Under the pieces are notes generated by a model. The model was not told where the DNA came from. It was given only the letters and a program-made list of their open reading frames with translations, and did no database searches. Shown here in pieces: positions 35,939 to 45,125 of a DNA stretch of 64,000 nt (its first letter is position 1; every line of letters starts with the position of its first letter). The translations under genes and the position numbers were made by a program. The DNA comes from Planctomycetota bacterium (GTDB lineage: Bacteria > Planctomycetota > UBA1135), in the NCBI GenBank assembly GCA_027623295.1, contig JAQBXR010000010.1:42385-106384 (forward strand). Reading direction: 5' to 3'.

Positions 35939-37460
35939 TGGAGCTCAGGTTTTCTTCCTCGTTCGCATCGAGTACCCCTTCCCACCAACCATCCAAGACA
36001 CCGCCCTGGCCAGTTTCATTAAACACCATGCCACCTAGGCCGGTTTTCTTTCTGTGTGCTGCTGCGATTTCGCGCAGACGTGGCATGGCCGTTGCATGAC
36101 CAAGCACCACCATAAAAGTACCGTGACCGTGTTCGGCCAAACGCGTTCCAAACAAGCCTGCCATGCGGCCTGCAGTGGTGAGTTCCGTGCGCAGAGAATG
36201 AATGTGATCATTCTTCAAGCCGCACTTCTCCAAGTAGGAACGATGCGAGCTGTTCAGCCCGCGACCGGACTCTGCCAGGCAATCCTCACGCTTGGTGCGG
36301 CCGTAATCCTGCAAGTGCTGCAACAAACGACGCGCGCGACCACTTTCGCGGACATGGTGCTCCGACAAAGCACGATCGCGATAGTTCTCCTCTGGGTTCA
36401 CCATCTCGCGCAAGCCTTCGTCGCTCGTCTCCTTGAACTTACTCAAGAAATCCTTGCCGCCTTCTTTGGTCGGAACGTGGGAGCGCAAGCCTCCCTCAAA
36501 TTCCGCCGAAGAAACTTGACCCCAGCCACCGCGTTGCGACTGCTTGGCCTTCCTGAGGGCCACGTTCAAATGTTCCAGCCCCATGCGTGCGCCAGTCATG
36601 GCATGCAGGCCCATTTCTGGATCCGGAGCCTCTCCTCCAGCATCGACGGCCGCGACCACCACGTGTTCCGGCAGAGGCAACCACGTCATGACCGGGTCCA
36701 TGCCGTGTTCAATCGCGAGCAGGCATCCCTTCTGCGCATTGCACGAAGTGAGCACCTGAGTCATGGGAATCGAACGGCCAAGAACTTCCGTATAGCCGTA
36801 AACAATGGCTCGAGCCACGCGGATGCCATCGACCCGCTTCTTATCTAGACCCGTCGAGCCCTTGAGGGCCAGAGCGACGGATGTTGCAACTGCAATCTCA
36901 GAACCAAAACCTATGCCATCTGGCGTGCGATCCCAAACCACAAGTGTAAACCCTTGTTTTGGAGTATTCAGCTGATGCGTACGCCGCAAGCCAATCATAA
37001 TGGCCATCATGACCATCATCCAAGGCGCCTTATCTTCCTCAAACTGCGCCTGAAGTACCGCTAAGGAGCGTGGTGGGCCCTTTTTAGTGTAAATCGTTGA
37101 GATGTGACCCTTCCATTCGCGATTTCCACCTTTTGCAGGGGTACATAAAAATCGAATTTGGATAACGTCGTCATCTCGATTTTGAAGCGCGCTGTAAACC
37201 GAACGGCCGGTCGCCATGCTGACCGAGGCCGATCCTGGCAATTCACTCGGGCCACCAAGGATGTCCAGGGACCCTGGAGCGCGCGTAAGCCACATAGGAG
37301 CATCAAGTTGCAGAATATCCCCAGCGGCGCCTTTAAGCACCGAAGAGAACGGAAGCAGGGATGGGTAGAGCGTTGGTACGGGCACTGGAATTCTTGAGAA
37401 TCTTAGATTCCTTGGAAGGCTAGTGTTATCGCTTATCCCGGACAAAAACGCAACCCTCAC
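35919..37460 (-). CDS. GHMP-family sugar kinase (arabinokinase/galactokinase-like)
   Basis: A 513-residue protein with the GHMP small-molecule kinase layout. Motif 1 is WLTRAPGSLDILGGPSELPGS, like the RAPGRLDVMGG of L-arabinokinases. Motif 2 reads PDGIGFGSEIAVATSVAL, in which the usual GxGSSAA phosphate loop is altered (SEI in place of SSA). A C-terminal segment, GHGTFMVVLGHA, may be motif 3. Substrate uncertain. The start is uncertain too: a GTG at 37460 is the farthest, and the first ATG lies just before motif 1. The 20-bp overlap with the M1 peptidase gene suggests coupling. Confidence 0.7.
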   Translation of the reverse strand: MRVAFLSGISDNTSLPRNLRFSRIPVPVPTLYPSLLPFSSVLKGAAGDILQLDAPMWLTRAPGSLDILGGPSELPGSASVSMATGRSVYSALQNRDDDVIQIRFLCTPAKGGNREWKGHISTIYTKKGPPRSLAVLQAQFEEDKAPWMMVMMAIMIGLRRTHQLNTPKQGFTLVVWDRTPDGIGFGSEIAVATSVALALKGSTGLDKKRVDGIRVARAIVYGYTEVLGRSIPMTQVLTSCNAQKGCLLAIEHGMDPVMTWLPLPEHVVVAAVDAGGEAPDPEMGLHAMTGARMGLEHLNVALRKAKQSQRGGWGQVSSAEFEGGLRSHVPTKEGGKDFLSKFKETSDEGLREMVNPEENYRDRALSEHHVRESGRARRLLQHLQDYGRTKREDCLAESGRGLNSSHRSYLEKCGLKNDHIHSLRTELTTAGRMAGLFGTRLAEHGHGTFMVVLGHATAMPRLREIAAAHRKKTGLGGMVFNETGQGGVLDGWWEGVLDANEEENLSSNASSKP

Positions 37461-37536
37461 AAGTGGAAATCATCGGGTATGATTCCCTGAGGCGCAATCC
37501 CCGCGAAGTCCGTTCGGCGCGCCTTTTCCTAATAGC

Positions 37537-38787
37537 ATGCGTTCAGCCCTTAAACTTACAGCCCTTGGCCTCATGGCACTACTTCCAGTGGCCTGCGGCC
37601 CATCTGGTCCCTCTGCCAACACCCCTGGCGGAATTGGAGCCGGTGCCAACAATGGCGCTGGTCTTGGGACCAGTGACATTTTGTTCTCTGGAGTCCTGGG
37701 GGCAGACGCCATCAATCCAAACGAAGTCACCGTGACTTGGGCTGATGCCGTCCTCCTGCCTAATCTAGGCGGTGCGATTTCCATGCGCTATCAGGTATTT
37801 CGCGCATTGGATGCTGAAACGGCTCAACTGGATTCCGCTTTGGTGTTCACCACAGAGCAGGGTGTCACCAGCTTTATCGACACCGGCCTTCCAGACAACA
37901 CCACCCTCTTCTACCGCGTAGTCGCCCTTGACACCGACGAGCGCTTTTCGCTCACCGCAGCAGTTGCAAGTGCACGCACCCCTGCTGAGTACGGTCCAGG
38001 ATTGGTTGCCTTCGACACGCAAGTTCTTCCTTTGTGGTCCACGCCAATGCCTGGTATCCCTGCTACGACTTGCTTGAGCTGCCACACTCTTCCAGGCCCA
38101 GGTCAGCTTGACCTAAGCACTTTGGAAGGTGTTCTTGCTGGAGTAGGTACTTTGCAAAACCCAAACAGCTTTGTAATTCCTTACCAGGGCGAGGCTTCCT
38201 GGGCGGAGTTTCTCGCCCGCATGTCGGCTTTGCCAACCTTGTTCCAGCACTTGCCTTACATCACGGATCCCGAAGGTTTGGCTGCCATGGAAGAGCCAAT
38301 CAAAGCGTGGATTGCAGAAGGCGCCCTGGCAACTCCAGACTCCGCACCTCCTGTGTTTGAGTTTGCAGATGAAGAACTTGCAGGTACCTACTTCGGTTCC
38401 TTCGTCGACTTCGACACGGTTAGCGTGACCTTCCCACACGCGATTGACCCAGAAAGCCTTCCCTTCAATGGTTCGGTTGCTGGTCAACTCGAGTATGCGG
38501 TTTACGCCGGCGTCGATTCCAACAGCATCATTTGGGATAAACCAACGGCACTGATCACTGTCGACCTCAACCAGGCCGCACTGCCTACTGTGACTGGAAC
38601 CTTTGATTGGACCCTAAGTGATTCCCTCGTGGTCATCGTTCGTCCCCTCGATGCCTCTGGCCGTGGCGTTCCATTCGACCTGAACACCTATGACCCAGAA
38701 ACTGCAACCGCACAGGAGCTGGAGAACTTCCGCCTGCGTATGCGCAACCAGTCTTCCAACGAGCGCGAGATGGCGATCATCCGCTAA
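37537..38787 (+). CDS. Lipoprotein with fibronectin-like domain and c-type heme motif
   Basis: A 416-residue lipoprotein: lipobox LLPVACG, then a Gly/Asn/Pro-rich linker. Residues about 60-150 resemble a fibronectin type III fold (EVTVTWADAV, MRYQVFRALDAETA, FYRVVALD). Near residue 175 is one CLSCH heme site in a short cytochrome-like region (HTLPGPGQLDLSTLEGV, EPIKAWIAEGA), and a beta-rich C-terminal domain follows. Possibly a surface electron-transfer or sensing protein. Divergent from the GHMP kinase and ended by a strong terminator. Confidence 0.7.
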   Translation: MRSALKLTALGLMALLPVACGPSGPSANTPGGIGAGANNGAGLGTSDILFSGVLGADAINPNEVTVTWADAVLLPNLGGAISMRYQVFRALDAETAQLDSALVFTTEQGVTSFIDTGLPDNTTLFYRVVALDTDERFSLTAAVASARTPAEYGPGLVAFDTQVLPLWSTPMPGIPATTCLSCHTLPGPGQLDLSTLEGVLAGVGTLQNPNSFVIPYQGEASWAEFLARMSALPTLFQHLPYITDPEGLAAMEEPIKAWIAEGALATPDSAPPVFEFADEELAGTYFGSFVDFDTVSVTFPHAIDPESLPFNGSVAGQLEYAVYAGVDSNSIIWDKPTALITVDLNQAALPTVTGTFDWTLSDSLVVIVRPLDASGRGVPFDLNTYDPETATAQELENFRLRMRNQSSNEREMAIIR

Positions 38788-38819
38788 GCTGTTCTAGGTC
38801 TAAGCAATCCAGAACGCAA

Positions 38820-38856
38820 AGCCGTTATTCCTTCGGGGATAACGGCTCTTTTTTTT
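38820..38856 (+). terminator. Intrinsic terminator with UUCG loop
   Basis: A 12-bp stem (AGCCGTTATTCC with GGGATAACGGCT, one G-U pair) closed by TTCG and followed by eight T (38849-38856). It is 33 bp after the stop of the heme lipoprotein gene, a very convincing Rho-independent terminator. Confidence 0.95.
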
Positions 38857-38932
38857 GCACGACCACAGCCGACATCGAGAACACGGGATGCCGCATTCAA
38901 CTGTAAAGGACTACAAGCCTGTGCTAAAGCGA

Positions 38933-40012
38933 TTACGATCCAATCTTTTCTGCTCGTTCTTTCTTGAAGAGATGGATTTCTTCAATCAGGGCATCGACCA
39001 TGTCCGCTTCGGGAACGATGCGTACTTGTTTGCCATTGCGATAAAGAATGCCTTTACCACCGCCACCGGCAATACCAATGTCCGCCTCACTCGCTTCACC
39101 TGGTCCGTTGACCACGCAACCGAGAACCGCAATTTTGACCGGAACGTTTTCGCCTTGAAGGCGTTCTTCCAGTTCATCCATAAGCGCTTCAAGATCAATC
39201 TCAATGCGCCCGCAGGTTGGGCAACTAATCAGTTCCGGGCTAGTCACTCGTGCGCCCGATGCCTTCAAGATGTCAAAAGCCACTGGGATTTCCGCCTCGG
39301 GATCCCCAGTCAAGCTCACCCGGATGGTGTCGCCGATGCCATCTAAAAGCAGTGCGCCAAGTCCTACTGCCGACTTGAGCGATCCATAACCGGGACGCCC
39401 CGCTTCGGTGACTCCAAGGTGCAGCGGAATGTCGGTGTCCTGCGCAAACTTACGGTTGGCGGCAAGAACCGTGTTGGTGTCGGTCGACTTCAAGGACACC
39501 ACGAAGTTCGAGAAACCCATGTCCTCTACCGTTTTGCAGTGACGCATGGCGGACTCCACCATGGCTTCCGGGGATGGCCAGGTGTACTTCTCTAGTAAAT
39601 CCTTCTCCACCGAGCCAGAGTTCACGCCAATCCGTAATGCAATGCCAGCGGCATCGGCGGCCTTCACGACTTCACGTACGCGATCTAGGCTGCCAATATT
39701 GCCCGGATTCAGGCGCACCTTGTCCACACCAGCATCAATCGCGCGTAAGCCCAGACGATGTGTGAAGTGGATGTCAGCGATGAGCGGAATCGGACAATGC
39801 TTGCGGATTTCGGGCAAGGCATCGGCGGCGCGGTCATTATTTACGGTCACCCGCACGGCTTCGCATCCGACTTCTACCAGCGACTCGATTTGCGCGATGG
39901 TGGCCGACGCATCTGCCGTGTCGGTGCAAGTCATGGACTGCACGAGGATTGGAAACTCGGAGCCGAGCTTTAGGTCACCCAGAGTGACTGTACGGGTTTT
40001 GCGGCGCGCCAT
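38933..40012 (-). CDS. ispG: 4-hydroxy-3-methylbut-2-enyl-diphosphate synthase
   Basis: A 359-residue enzyme of the non-mevalonate isoprenoid pathway, reducing methylerythritol cyclodiphosphate with a 4Fe-4S cluster. The TIM-barrel half starts with RTVTLGDLKLGS and shows ADIHFTHRLGLRA and KVRLNPGNIG. The cluster ligands are in ISCPTCGRIEID and LGCVVNGPGEASEADIG. The length is that of the two-domain bacterial form without the plant-type insertion. ATG at 40012. Confidence 0.96.
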   Translation of the reverse strand: MARRKTRTVTLGDLKLGSEFPILVQSMTCTDTADASATIAQIESLVEVGCEAVRVTVNNDRAADALPEIRKHCPIPLIADIHFTHRLGLRAIDAGVDKVRLNPGNIGSLDRVREVVKAADAAGIALRIGVNSGSVEKDLLEKYTWPSPEAMVESAMRHCKTVEDMGFSNFVVSLKSTDTNTVLAANRKFAQDTDIPLHLGVTEAGRPGYGSLKSAVGLGALLLDGIGDTIRVSLTGDPEAEIPVAFDILKASGARVTSPELISCPTCGRIEIDLEALMDELEERLQGENVPVKIAVLGCVVNGPGEASEADIGIAGGGGKGILYRNGKQVRIVPEADMVDALIEEIHLFKKERAEKIGS

Positions 40013-40062
40013 GGAAGAGCATTGTAAAGGCGAACCGACCCGGTAGCCTCAGGAACAGGGAT

Positions 40063-40704
40063 TTACCTGTCCGCCAGCCAAGAATCGTAGGCTGCCACCC
40101 GCCGCACCCATGCTTGGGTTTTCGGACAGATCTCAGCATCGAGCAAAAAGTACTTGCACATGATGGGGCCGAAGAGCGATGCCTTCAAAGCCGGGTGCTC
40201 GCCCATCACGCTGTAGATTAAAAGACTGGCCAAAGTAATGTCGGCCGCAGACATAGCACTACCCACCAGCCAATCCCGCTTGACCAACGTTTCTTCGAGC
40301 GTCTCTACGTGCGCGATCAATTCCTTCCGCGCGGCCAGCACATTTCCAGGGGTTATTTCGGCGCGACCAAGGGCCATCATGAAAATAGCGCCCAGACTGT
40401 CCTTGACCCCAAAACGCCCAAAGGCTTCCCAGCGCTCAACCTTCTTCATCTCCTCATAATCATGCGGAAACAAATCTGGGCCGGGGTAGTTGGAATGCAA
40501 AAACCTCAGGATGGCCGCGGAATCAAATAGCGAGACCCCCTTGTCCTCCATAACTGGTGTCAATGCCTGGCCGCTGAGATCTAAACACGCACTTCGGTCT
40601 GCAGGATCCTGTGGAATCTCTTGGTAAGGAATGCCCTTATAGCCAAGTGCAATCCGCACCTTAACGTTGTTTGGCGAGGGAACGATTGTCAGAAGTTTAA
40701 GCAT
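40063..40704 (-). CDS. Glutathione S-transferase family protein
   Basis: A 213-residue two-domain protein. The N-terminal thioredoxin-like half (about 1-78) has SPNNVKVRIALGYKGIPYQ, TPVMEDKGVSLFDSAAILRFL, with the cis-Pro and the Glu/Asp-Ser pair that bind the gamma-glutamyl part. The helical C-terminal half has LVGSAMSAADITLASLLIYSV. No catalytic Cys is seen in the first loop, so a Ser or Asn type is likely. Substrate unknown. It follows a thioesterase gene by 6 bp. Confidence 0.85.
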   Translation of the reverse strand: MLKLLTIVPSPNNVKVRIALGYKGIPYQEIPQDPADRSACLDLSGQALTPVMEDKGVSLFDSAAILRFLHSNYPGPDLFPHDYEEMKKVERWEAFGRFGVKDSLGAIFMMALGRAEITPGNVLAARKELIAHVETLEETLVKRDWLVGSAMSAADITLASLLIYSVMGEHPALKASLFGPIMCKYFLLDAEICPKTQAWVRRVAAYDSWLADR

Positions 40705-40710
40705 CTTGAT

Positions 40711-41115
40711 CTAACCGATTACTGGGATGGGCTTGCCATCGCCGCCAATCGCCACATAGGTCACCTTTGCGACCGTAACGATGACTTCTACGCCAGGGCG
40801 ATCGCGGCGTTCTACGAGGACATCGACCTGAACCGTTACTGAGGTGCGCCCGACATCTGGCTTGCAGGTGTACAGCGAAATCAAATCGCCGACGAACACT
40901 GGTGCAATGAATTTGATCGAATCCATGGCGATCGTCACGTAACGACGATGGGGATTGATGCTGCGCATGGCAACTTCTCCAGCCTGGTCAATCAAAGAAA
41001 GAATCACGCCACCGAAAATGGTCCCGGCAGGGTTGGTGTCTTTCGGAAGCAGGGTGGTGCGCAAGGCGAGTTCGCCATTACTGCCGCAGCGTTCGTGTGG
41101 GTTGGAATCAGTCAT
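40711..41115 (-). CDS. Hotdog-fold acyl-CoA thioesterase
   Basis: A 134-residue thioesterase of the YciA/cytosolic acyl-CoA hydrolase type: LPKDTNPAGTIFGGVILSLIDQAGEVAM with the catalytic Asn/Asp region, then VTIAMDSIKFIAPVFVGDLI and VTVQVDVLVE. Probably hydrolyses medium or long acyl-CoA. It overlaps the alpha/beta hydrolase gene upstream by 8 bp and lies 6 bp from the GST gene, forming a three-gene operon. Confidence 0.9.
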   Translation of the reverse strand: MTDSNPHERCGSNGELALRTTLLPKDTNPAGTIFGGVILSLIDQAGEVAMRSINPHRRYVTIAMDSIKFIAPVFVGDLISLYTCKPDVGRTSVTVQVDVLVERRDRPGVEVIVTVAKVTYVAIGGDGKPIPVIG

Positions 41116-41755
41116 CGAGCCAAGTGTTCAGTGTATCCGCGGTATATCCTCGGACAATATCCAGGCGTCCGGGGAAAAAATGCCCTACGTCTTCCACGAT
41201 TTGGATTTTGGAACCGTGCTCTTCTGCCGGCCCCATTTTTTTTAAATCGACGAACTCGTCTGCCGTTCCAGCCAGAAAGGCACTGGGCGATGGCCAGGCC
41301 TTGGATTCCGGCCACTCATAGAAGCTCGTCGGCCAAGCTACCGCCATGTATCCCGCGGTTTTTTCGCGCAAGCGAATGCCCAGGTCGAGACCCACGCGGG
41401 AGCCAAAACTGAAGCCCCAAATGAAAATCGGTAGCTCTGGGAACTGCTGCTCGAGCCAGTGATAGGCCGCTTCGGCATCGTCCACCTCGCCGACTCCTTC
41501 GTCGTACTCCCCTTCCGAGCGACCCACGCCGCGAAAGTCGATGCGTAGTGCTGCACAGCCCGCCTCCAAAGAGCCTAGGGCGCCATGGCGCACCACATTG
41601 TTTTGCCGGGTTCCACCATGCACCGGATGCGGATGCAAATGCAAAACTGCAGCGCGCGCAGCTTCCGCCGGGCGCTCAAAGGTAACGTCGAGTTTCCCAA
41701 CTGGTCCGTCGAGGAGCAGGCGTTCAGGCGGAGGAGTTTGCAGGTCGCGAGGCAT
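41108..41755 (-). CDS. Alpha/beta hydrolase (COG2945-like)
   Basis: A 215-residue serine hydrolase. HLHPHPVHGGTRQNNVV is the oxyanion region, the nucleophile elbow is WGFSFGSRVG, and the catalytic His is in VEDVGHFFPGRLD. It lacks a signal peptide, so it is cytoplasmic. The ATG at 41755 is preceded by no strong ribosome site, but an upstream extension would read antisense to the divergent gene at 41815 and is not credible. Substrate unknown. Confidence 0.88.
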   Translation of the reverse strand: MPRDLQTPPPERLLLDGPVGKLDVTFERPAEAARAAVLHLHPHPVHGGTRQNNVVRHGALGSLEAGCAALRIDFRGVGRSEGEYDEGVGEVDDAEAAYHWLEQQFPELPIFIWGFSFGSRVGLDLGIRLREKTAGYMAVAWPTSFYEWPESKAWPSPSAFLAGTADEFVDLKKMGPAEEHGSKIQIVEDVGHFFPGRLDIVRGYTADTLNTWLDD

Positions 41756-41814
41756 GGTGCAGGATTCGGAACGGAATATTGTCGCCTCGCGCAGTGGCTT
41801 GCTAAACTGATTTT

Positions 41815-42300
41815 GTGGAATGGTTTGCCACCTTAATGACGGATATGCCCTTGGATGAGCGCCGTTTTTATGGCGTTTTGCACGATGTTGCGCATAGTTC
41901 CCTCGCTGGAGCCATCCGTCCACGTGGGCTTTCCGCCTGGCATTCCTTTGGCAATGCCGAGCGCGACTCCGATGTGCGCGACTTGGAAGTGCGGGTGTTG
42001 CGTCGCACCGAAGCCCCGCCCTCAGCCCTGCATGAGTTAGATCTGTATGGATTCCGCACCGCTTCCGCTTTGGAGTTCTTAGTGCCAGCGAATGAAGAGG
42101 CGCGGTTAGAGGCCTGGGCTTTGGTCGCGCTTTATGCCGAGCAACTTTACGGTTGGGTATTAACCCGACATATTGATTACGACCATGCCGCTGCATTAGG
42201 CGGTAGCGAAGATGGCTTGATGCGCGTTCCCCTAAATGGTGGGCATGGACGCAAAGCGGTATTGATTTCTGCTGAAAGTTTGGCGTGGCTAACCCCATGA
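41815..42300 (+). CDS. Hypothetical protein upstream of addB
   Basis: A 161-residue protein with no family I recognise. A gamma-glutamylcyclotransferase-like character is conceivable (DVRDLEVRVLRRTEAPPSALHELDLYGF, RLEAWALVALYAEQLYGW), but the evidence is weak. GTG at 41815 is the farthest start; ATG codons at 41836 and 41845 are alternatives. The stop overlaps the AddB start as ATGA, so it is translationally coupled to the recombination nuclease genes. Confidence 0.6.
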   Translation: MEWFATLMTDMPLDERRFYGVLHDVAHSSLAGAIRPRGLSAWHSFGNAERDSDVRDLEVRVLRRTEAPPSALHELDLYGFRTASALEFLVPANEEARLEAWALVALYAEQLYGWVLTRHIDYDHAAALGGSEDGLMRVPLNGGHGRKAVLISAESLAWLTP

Positions 42301-45125
42301 GTTTGCCAACCCGCGTTTTTCTTGGATGGAATCAACCGACCTTGGCCCGTGCTGCCGATTGGTTACTAAACGAACACGGCATGGACCTTGGCGAGGTCAC
42401 TTTGGTTTTGCCCGGGCGTCGTGCTGGGCGTCGTTTGATGGAGCTGTTGACCGAGCGTGCCGATGCCAACTGGACCCCGCCAACCTTTATGACCTTGGCG
42501 CAGCTCTCCGATGGCTTAGCACCTTATGCCTTTGCCCGCGCCGGTGATCCGCTACGAAGCCTCGCATGGATCGCTGCCTTGCAAGAAGTCCCTACCGACG
42601 ACCTGCACTCTTTGATTCCGCATGCACCAAGCTCCAAAGATTTGGAAGCGTGGTGGCCGGTTGCTGAAATGCTGCGTGCACTTCATTCGGAATTAGCCGC
42701 CGAAGCTCTCTGCTTCCGCGATGTCCTCCAAGTGGCCGAATACCTTGACACCCCGCGATGGGAAGTACTGGCGAATTTACAAGAACGTTTTGTGAAAATT
42801 CTGGAAGAGTGCGCTTGTGGAGATCCTCACTTCATGCGTTTGCAGGCGTTGAAGGCTGGCCGCGTCGAGAACCTCAAAGGCGCTTTGGTGGTTCTAGGTT
42901 TGCCAGAGGCCAATGCCCTGCAACGTGGCTTGCTGAAAACAATGGACGCTTCATGGACTTGCTTAATCGCAGCACCAGAAGAACTCGCCGACCACTTTGA
43001 TGAGTTAGGTTTTGTCGAGCCAAGCGCATGGCAAGAACGCCCGCTAAGCATCGAACCGCAACGCGTACACATTTGCGCCGATGCAAAGCAACAAGCGGAA
43101 GAAGTTTTAACTTGCCTACGTACTTCGCGAGGGACCTTTGCCGCAGAAGAGATTACTCTGGGAGTTTTAGAGGCAGCGCATCTTCCAGCTCTGGAGTCTG
43201 CTCTCGCCAAAGAAGGCGTGGGCGTGCATGCGCCAAACGGCTTGCATGGCAGTCGCACCCCGCCTGCACATTTGTTGCGAGCGATTGCGGCATGGCTACA
43301 AAATCCAAAGGCCGAGGAGTTAGCAGCCGTCTTGCGCCATCCAGATATGGAAGTGCGCTTGGGGGAAGAATTGGAGCAGCCGGTGGACGCAGCGGCGCTC
43401 GATGCGTATCGCAGCGAACACTTAGCCTTAGAGGTTGGGCCAAACTGGTTAAGCCCCAATGAGGAGTGCACCGTTTCCGTTGTTCAACACGCGACCATCC
43501 GTAAACAATCTGCGGTGGTTTGGAAACTGACGGAATCTCTACGTGGCCCAGCCTTAACGGCCGCTGACTGGGCACCGCTCCTGGTCGATTGGCTGTCGAT
43601 GATTTATGCATCGAAAGAACTCGACCGCAGTCAAGAATCCGATCGACGCTTAGGCAGCGCCTTGGAAGCCTGCGCCAAAGCACTCATGGCTTGGAGCACT
43701 CTGCCTACAAAGGGCGCGACTACTTTCCGTCTCACTGGTGCCGAGGCCATTCGCTTATTACTGCGTGACCTCTCGAACACCGAAGTCCCACCCGGTCGGT
43801 CCGAAGAAACCTCCATGGACGCCGTGGGATGGCTTGAGCTTCCACTCGATGATGCGCCGGCACTCTTGTTGACCGACTTCCAAGAAGGCCACGCGCCTGC
43901 AGTTCTCCGGGGTAGCGCCTTATTGGATTCCACCTTGCGTAAGCAACTGCAAATGCCCGACGACATTACGCGATGGGCGCGGGATCGTTATCTGGTGGAG
44001 TGGCTATTGCATTCCCGAGGCGAAAAGAACTGGCCGCAAATTTTCTTATGCCGCAGGGACTTAGATGGCTCACCCTTGCAGCCAAGCCGTTTTCTATTCT
44101 TAGGCGAGGAAGAGCAAGTCATCGCGCAGAGCTGTGCCTTGTTTGCAGCCAACGTTGTTGAAGAAAGTCGTCGCGGGGTAGAATTGCCCACAGCGGTTGC
44201 GTTTCCAGGACCGCAGGAAGGATTGGAGTATGAAACTGAAACCTTCTCCTGCTCGCGGTTGAACGGATACTTGTCATCGCCCTATTCTTATTATCTGAAG
44301 CACGTGCTGCGCTTGAACGATGCCGATGACCGCGCGCGTGAACTGGACCCTTTGCATTTCGGAGTTTTGCTGCACGATGTATTAGAGCATTTCGGTTCCG
44401 ACGAAACTTTGCGTGAGCTGCAGGACGCAGAGGAGATTCGCAAAGCGGTGGTCGGCTTTCTCCATGAAGAAGCCGCCAAGCGTTATGGAGAGCAGCCGCG
44501 TTCCTTAGTCCAACTACAACTTATACAAGCAGAGCATCGGCTTGCATTATTTGCGCAGGAGCAAGCGAAGGTCCGCGCCGAGGGTTGGGAAATTCATGCC
44601 GTGGAATGGTCACCGGAAGGCAAGAGTGTTCCGCTCGAATTTGAAGCCGAGTCCTTTCGCGTGGGTGGACGCATTGACCGCATCGATCGACGCGTCCATG
44701 GGGCTTCCGTTGAGTGGCGCATTATCGATTACAAAAGCGGTGATAAAAAGCGGGAGCAAAAGGATTGTTGGATGAGGGTGAAAAAGCAGTGGATGGATAT
44801 CCAGCTTGCCATTTACCCCTATCTTGCACGGAGCCTTACCGGAGGACGCGGACCGGCAATGAAGGACGGTCCCGTTTCGGTGGTTTACTGGAACCTTGGC
44901 GCGCATGAATCAAGCCACGGCATGAGCGGTTTCTATTTGGACGACGAAATGCTTTCCGCCTTAGAAAATCAAGTAGCCTCGGCAGTGCGTGGGATTCGTG
45001 CAGCGAAATTCTTCGAGGAAGATCAGCCGCGCATTTATCGCAGTCCCTTTGCCATGCGGTGCATGGGAGGCGGCCTATTAGTTTCCACCGATGGAACCGC
45101 CGACGATGAGGAGGAAGGCGCATGA
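42297..45125 (+). CDS. AddB-like subunit of helicase-nuclease (PD-(D/E)XK nuclease)
   Basis: A 942-residue protein, the companion of the UvrD-type helicase encoded next. The N-terminal half resembles a degenerate helicase (VTLVLPGRRAGRRLMELL instead of a working Walker A). The C-terminal nuclease region shows FSCSRLNGYLSSPYSYYLK, GVLLHDVLEHFG, GGRIDRID and the catalytic IIDYKSGDKK. This arrangement is that of AddB/RexB. Together with AddA it would resect double-strand breaks for RecA loading. ATG at 42297 overlaps the upstream stop; the end overlaps addA by 4 bp. Confidence 0.85.
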   Translation: MSLPTRVFLGWNQPTLARAADWLLNEHGMDLGEVTLVLPGRRAGRRLMELLTERADANWTPPTFMTLAQLSDGLAPYAFARAGDPLRSLAWIAALQEVPTDDLHSLIPHAPSSKDLEAWWPVAEMLRALHSELAAEALCFRDVLQVAEYLDTPRWEVLANLQERFVKILEECACGDPHFMRLQALKAGRVENLKGALVVLGLPEANALQRGLLKTMDASWTCLIAAPEELADHFDELGFVEPSAWQERPLSIEPQRVHICADAKQQAEEVLTCLRTSRGTFAAEEITLGVLEAAHLPALESALAKEGVGVHAPNGLHGSRTPPAHLLRAIAAWLQNPKAEELAAVLRHPDMEVRLGEELEQPVDAAALDAYRSEHLALEVGPNWLSPNEECTVSVVQHATIRKQSAVVWKLTESLRGPALTAADWAPLLVDWLSMIYASKELDRSQESDRRLGSALEACAKALMAWSTLPTKGATTFRLTGAEAIRLLLRDLSNTEVPPGRSEETSMDAVGWLELPLDDAPALLLTDFQEGHAPAVLRGSALLDSTLRKQLQMPDDITRWARDRYLVEWLLHSRGEKNWPQIFLCRRDLDGSPLQPSRFLFLGEEEQVIAQSCALFAANVVEESRRGVELPTAVAFPGPQEGLEYETETFSCSRLNGYLSSPYSYYLKHVLRLNDADDRARELDPLHFGVLLHDVLEHFGSDETLRELQDAEEIRKAVVGFLHEEAAKRYGEQPRSLVQLQLIQAEHRLALFAQEQAKVRAEGWEIHAVEWSPEGKSVPLEFEAESFRVGGRIDRIDRRVHGASVEWRIIDYKSGDKKREQKDCWMRVKKQWMDIQLAIYPYLARSLTGGRGPAMKDGPVSVVYWNLGAHESSHGMSGFYLDDEMLSALENQVASAVRGIRAAKFFEEDQPRIYRSPFAMRCMGGGLLVSTDGTADDEEEGA

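Noticed and set aside
41756..42298. N-terminal extension of the alpha/beta hydrolase
   Set aside because: The extension is Arg/His-rich, nonhomologous and antisense to the gene at 41815. The ATG at 41755 gives the normal length.
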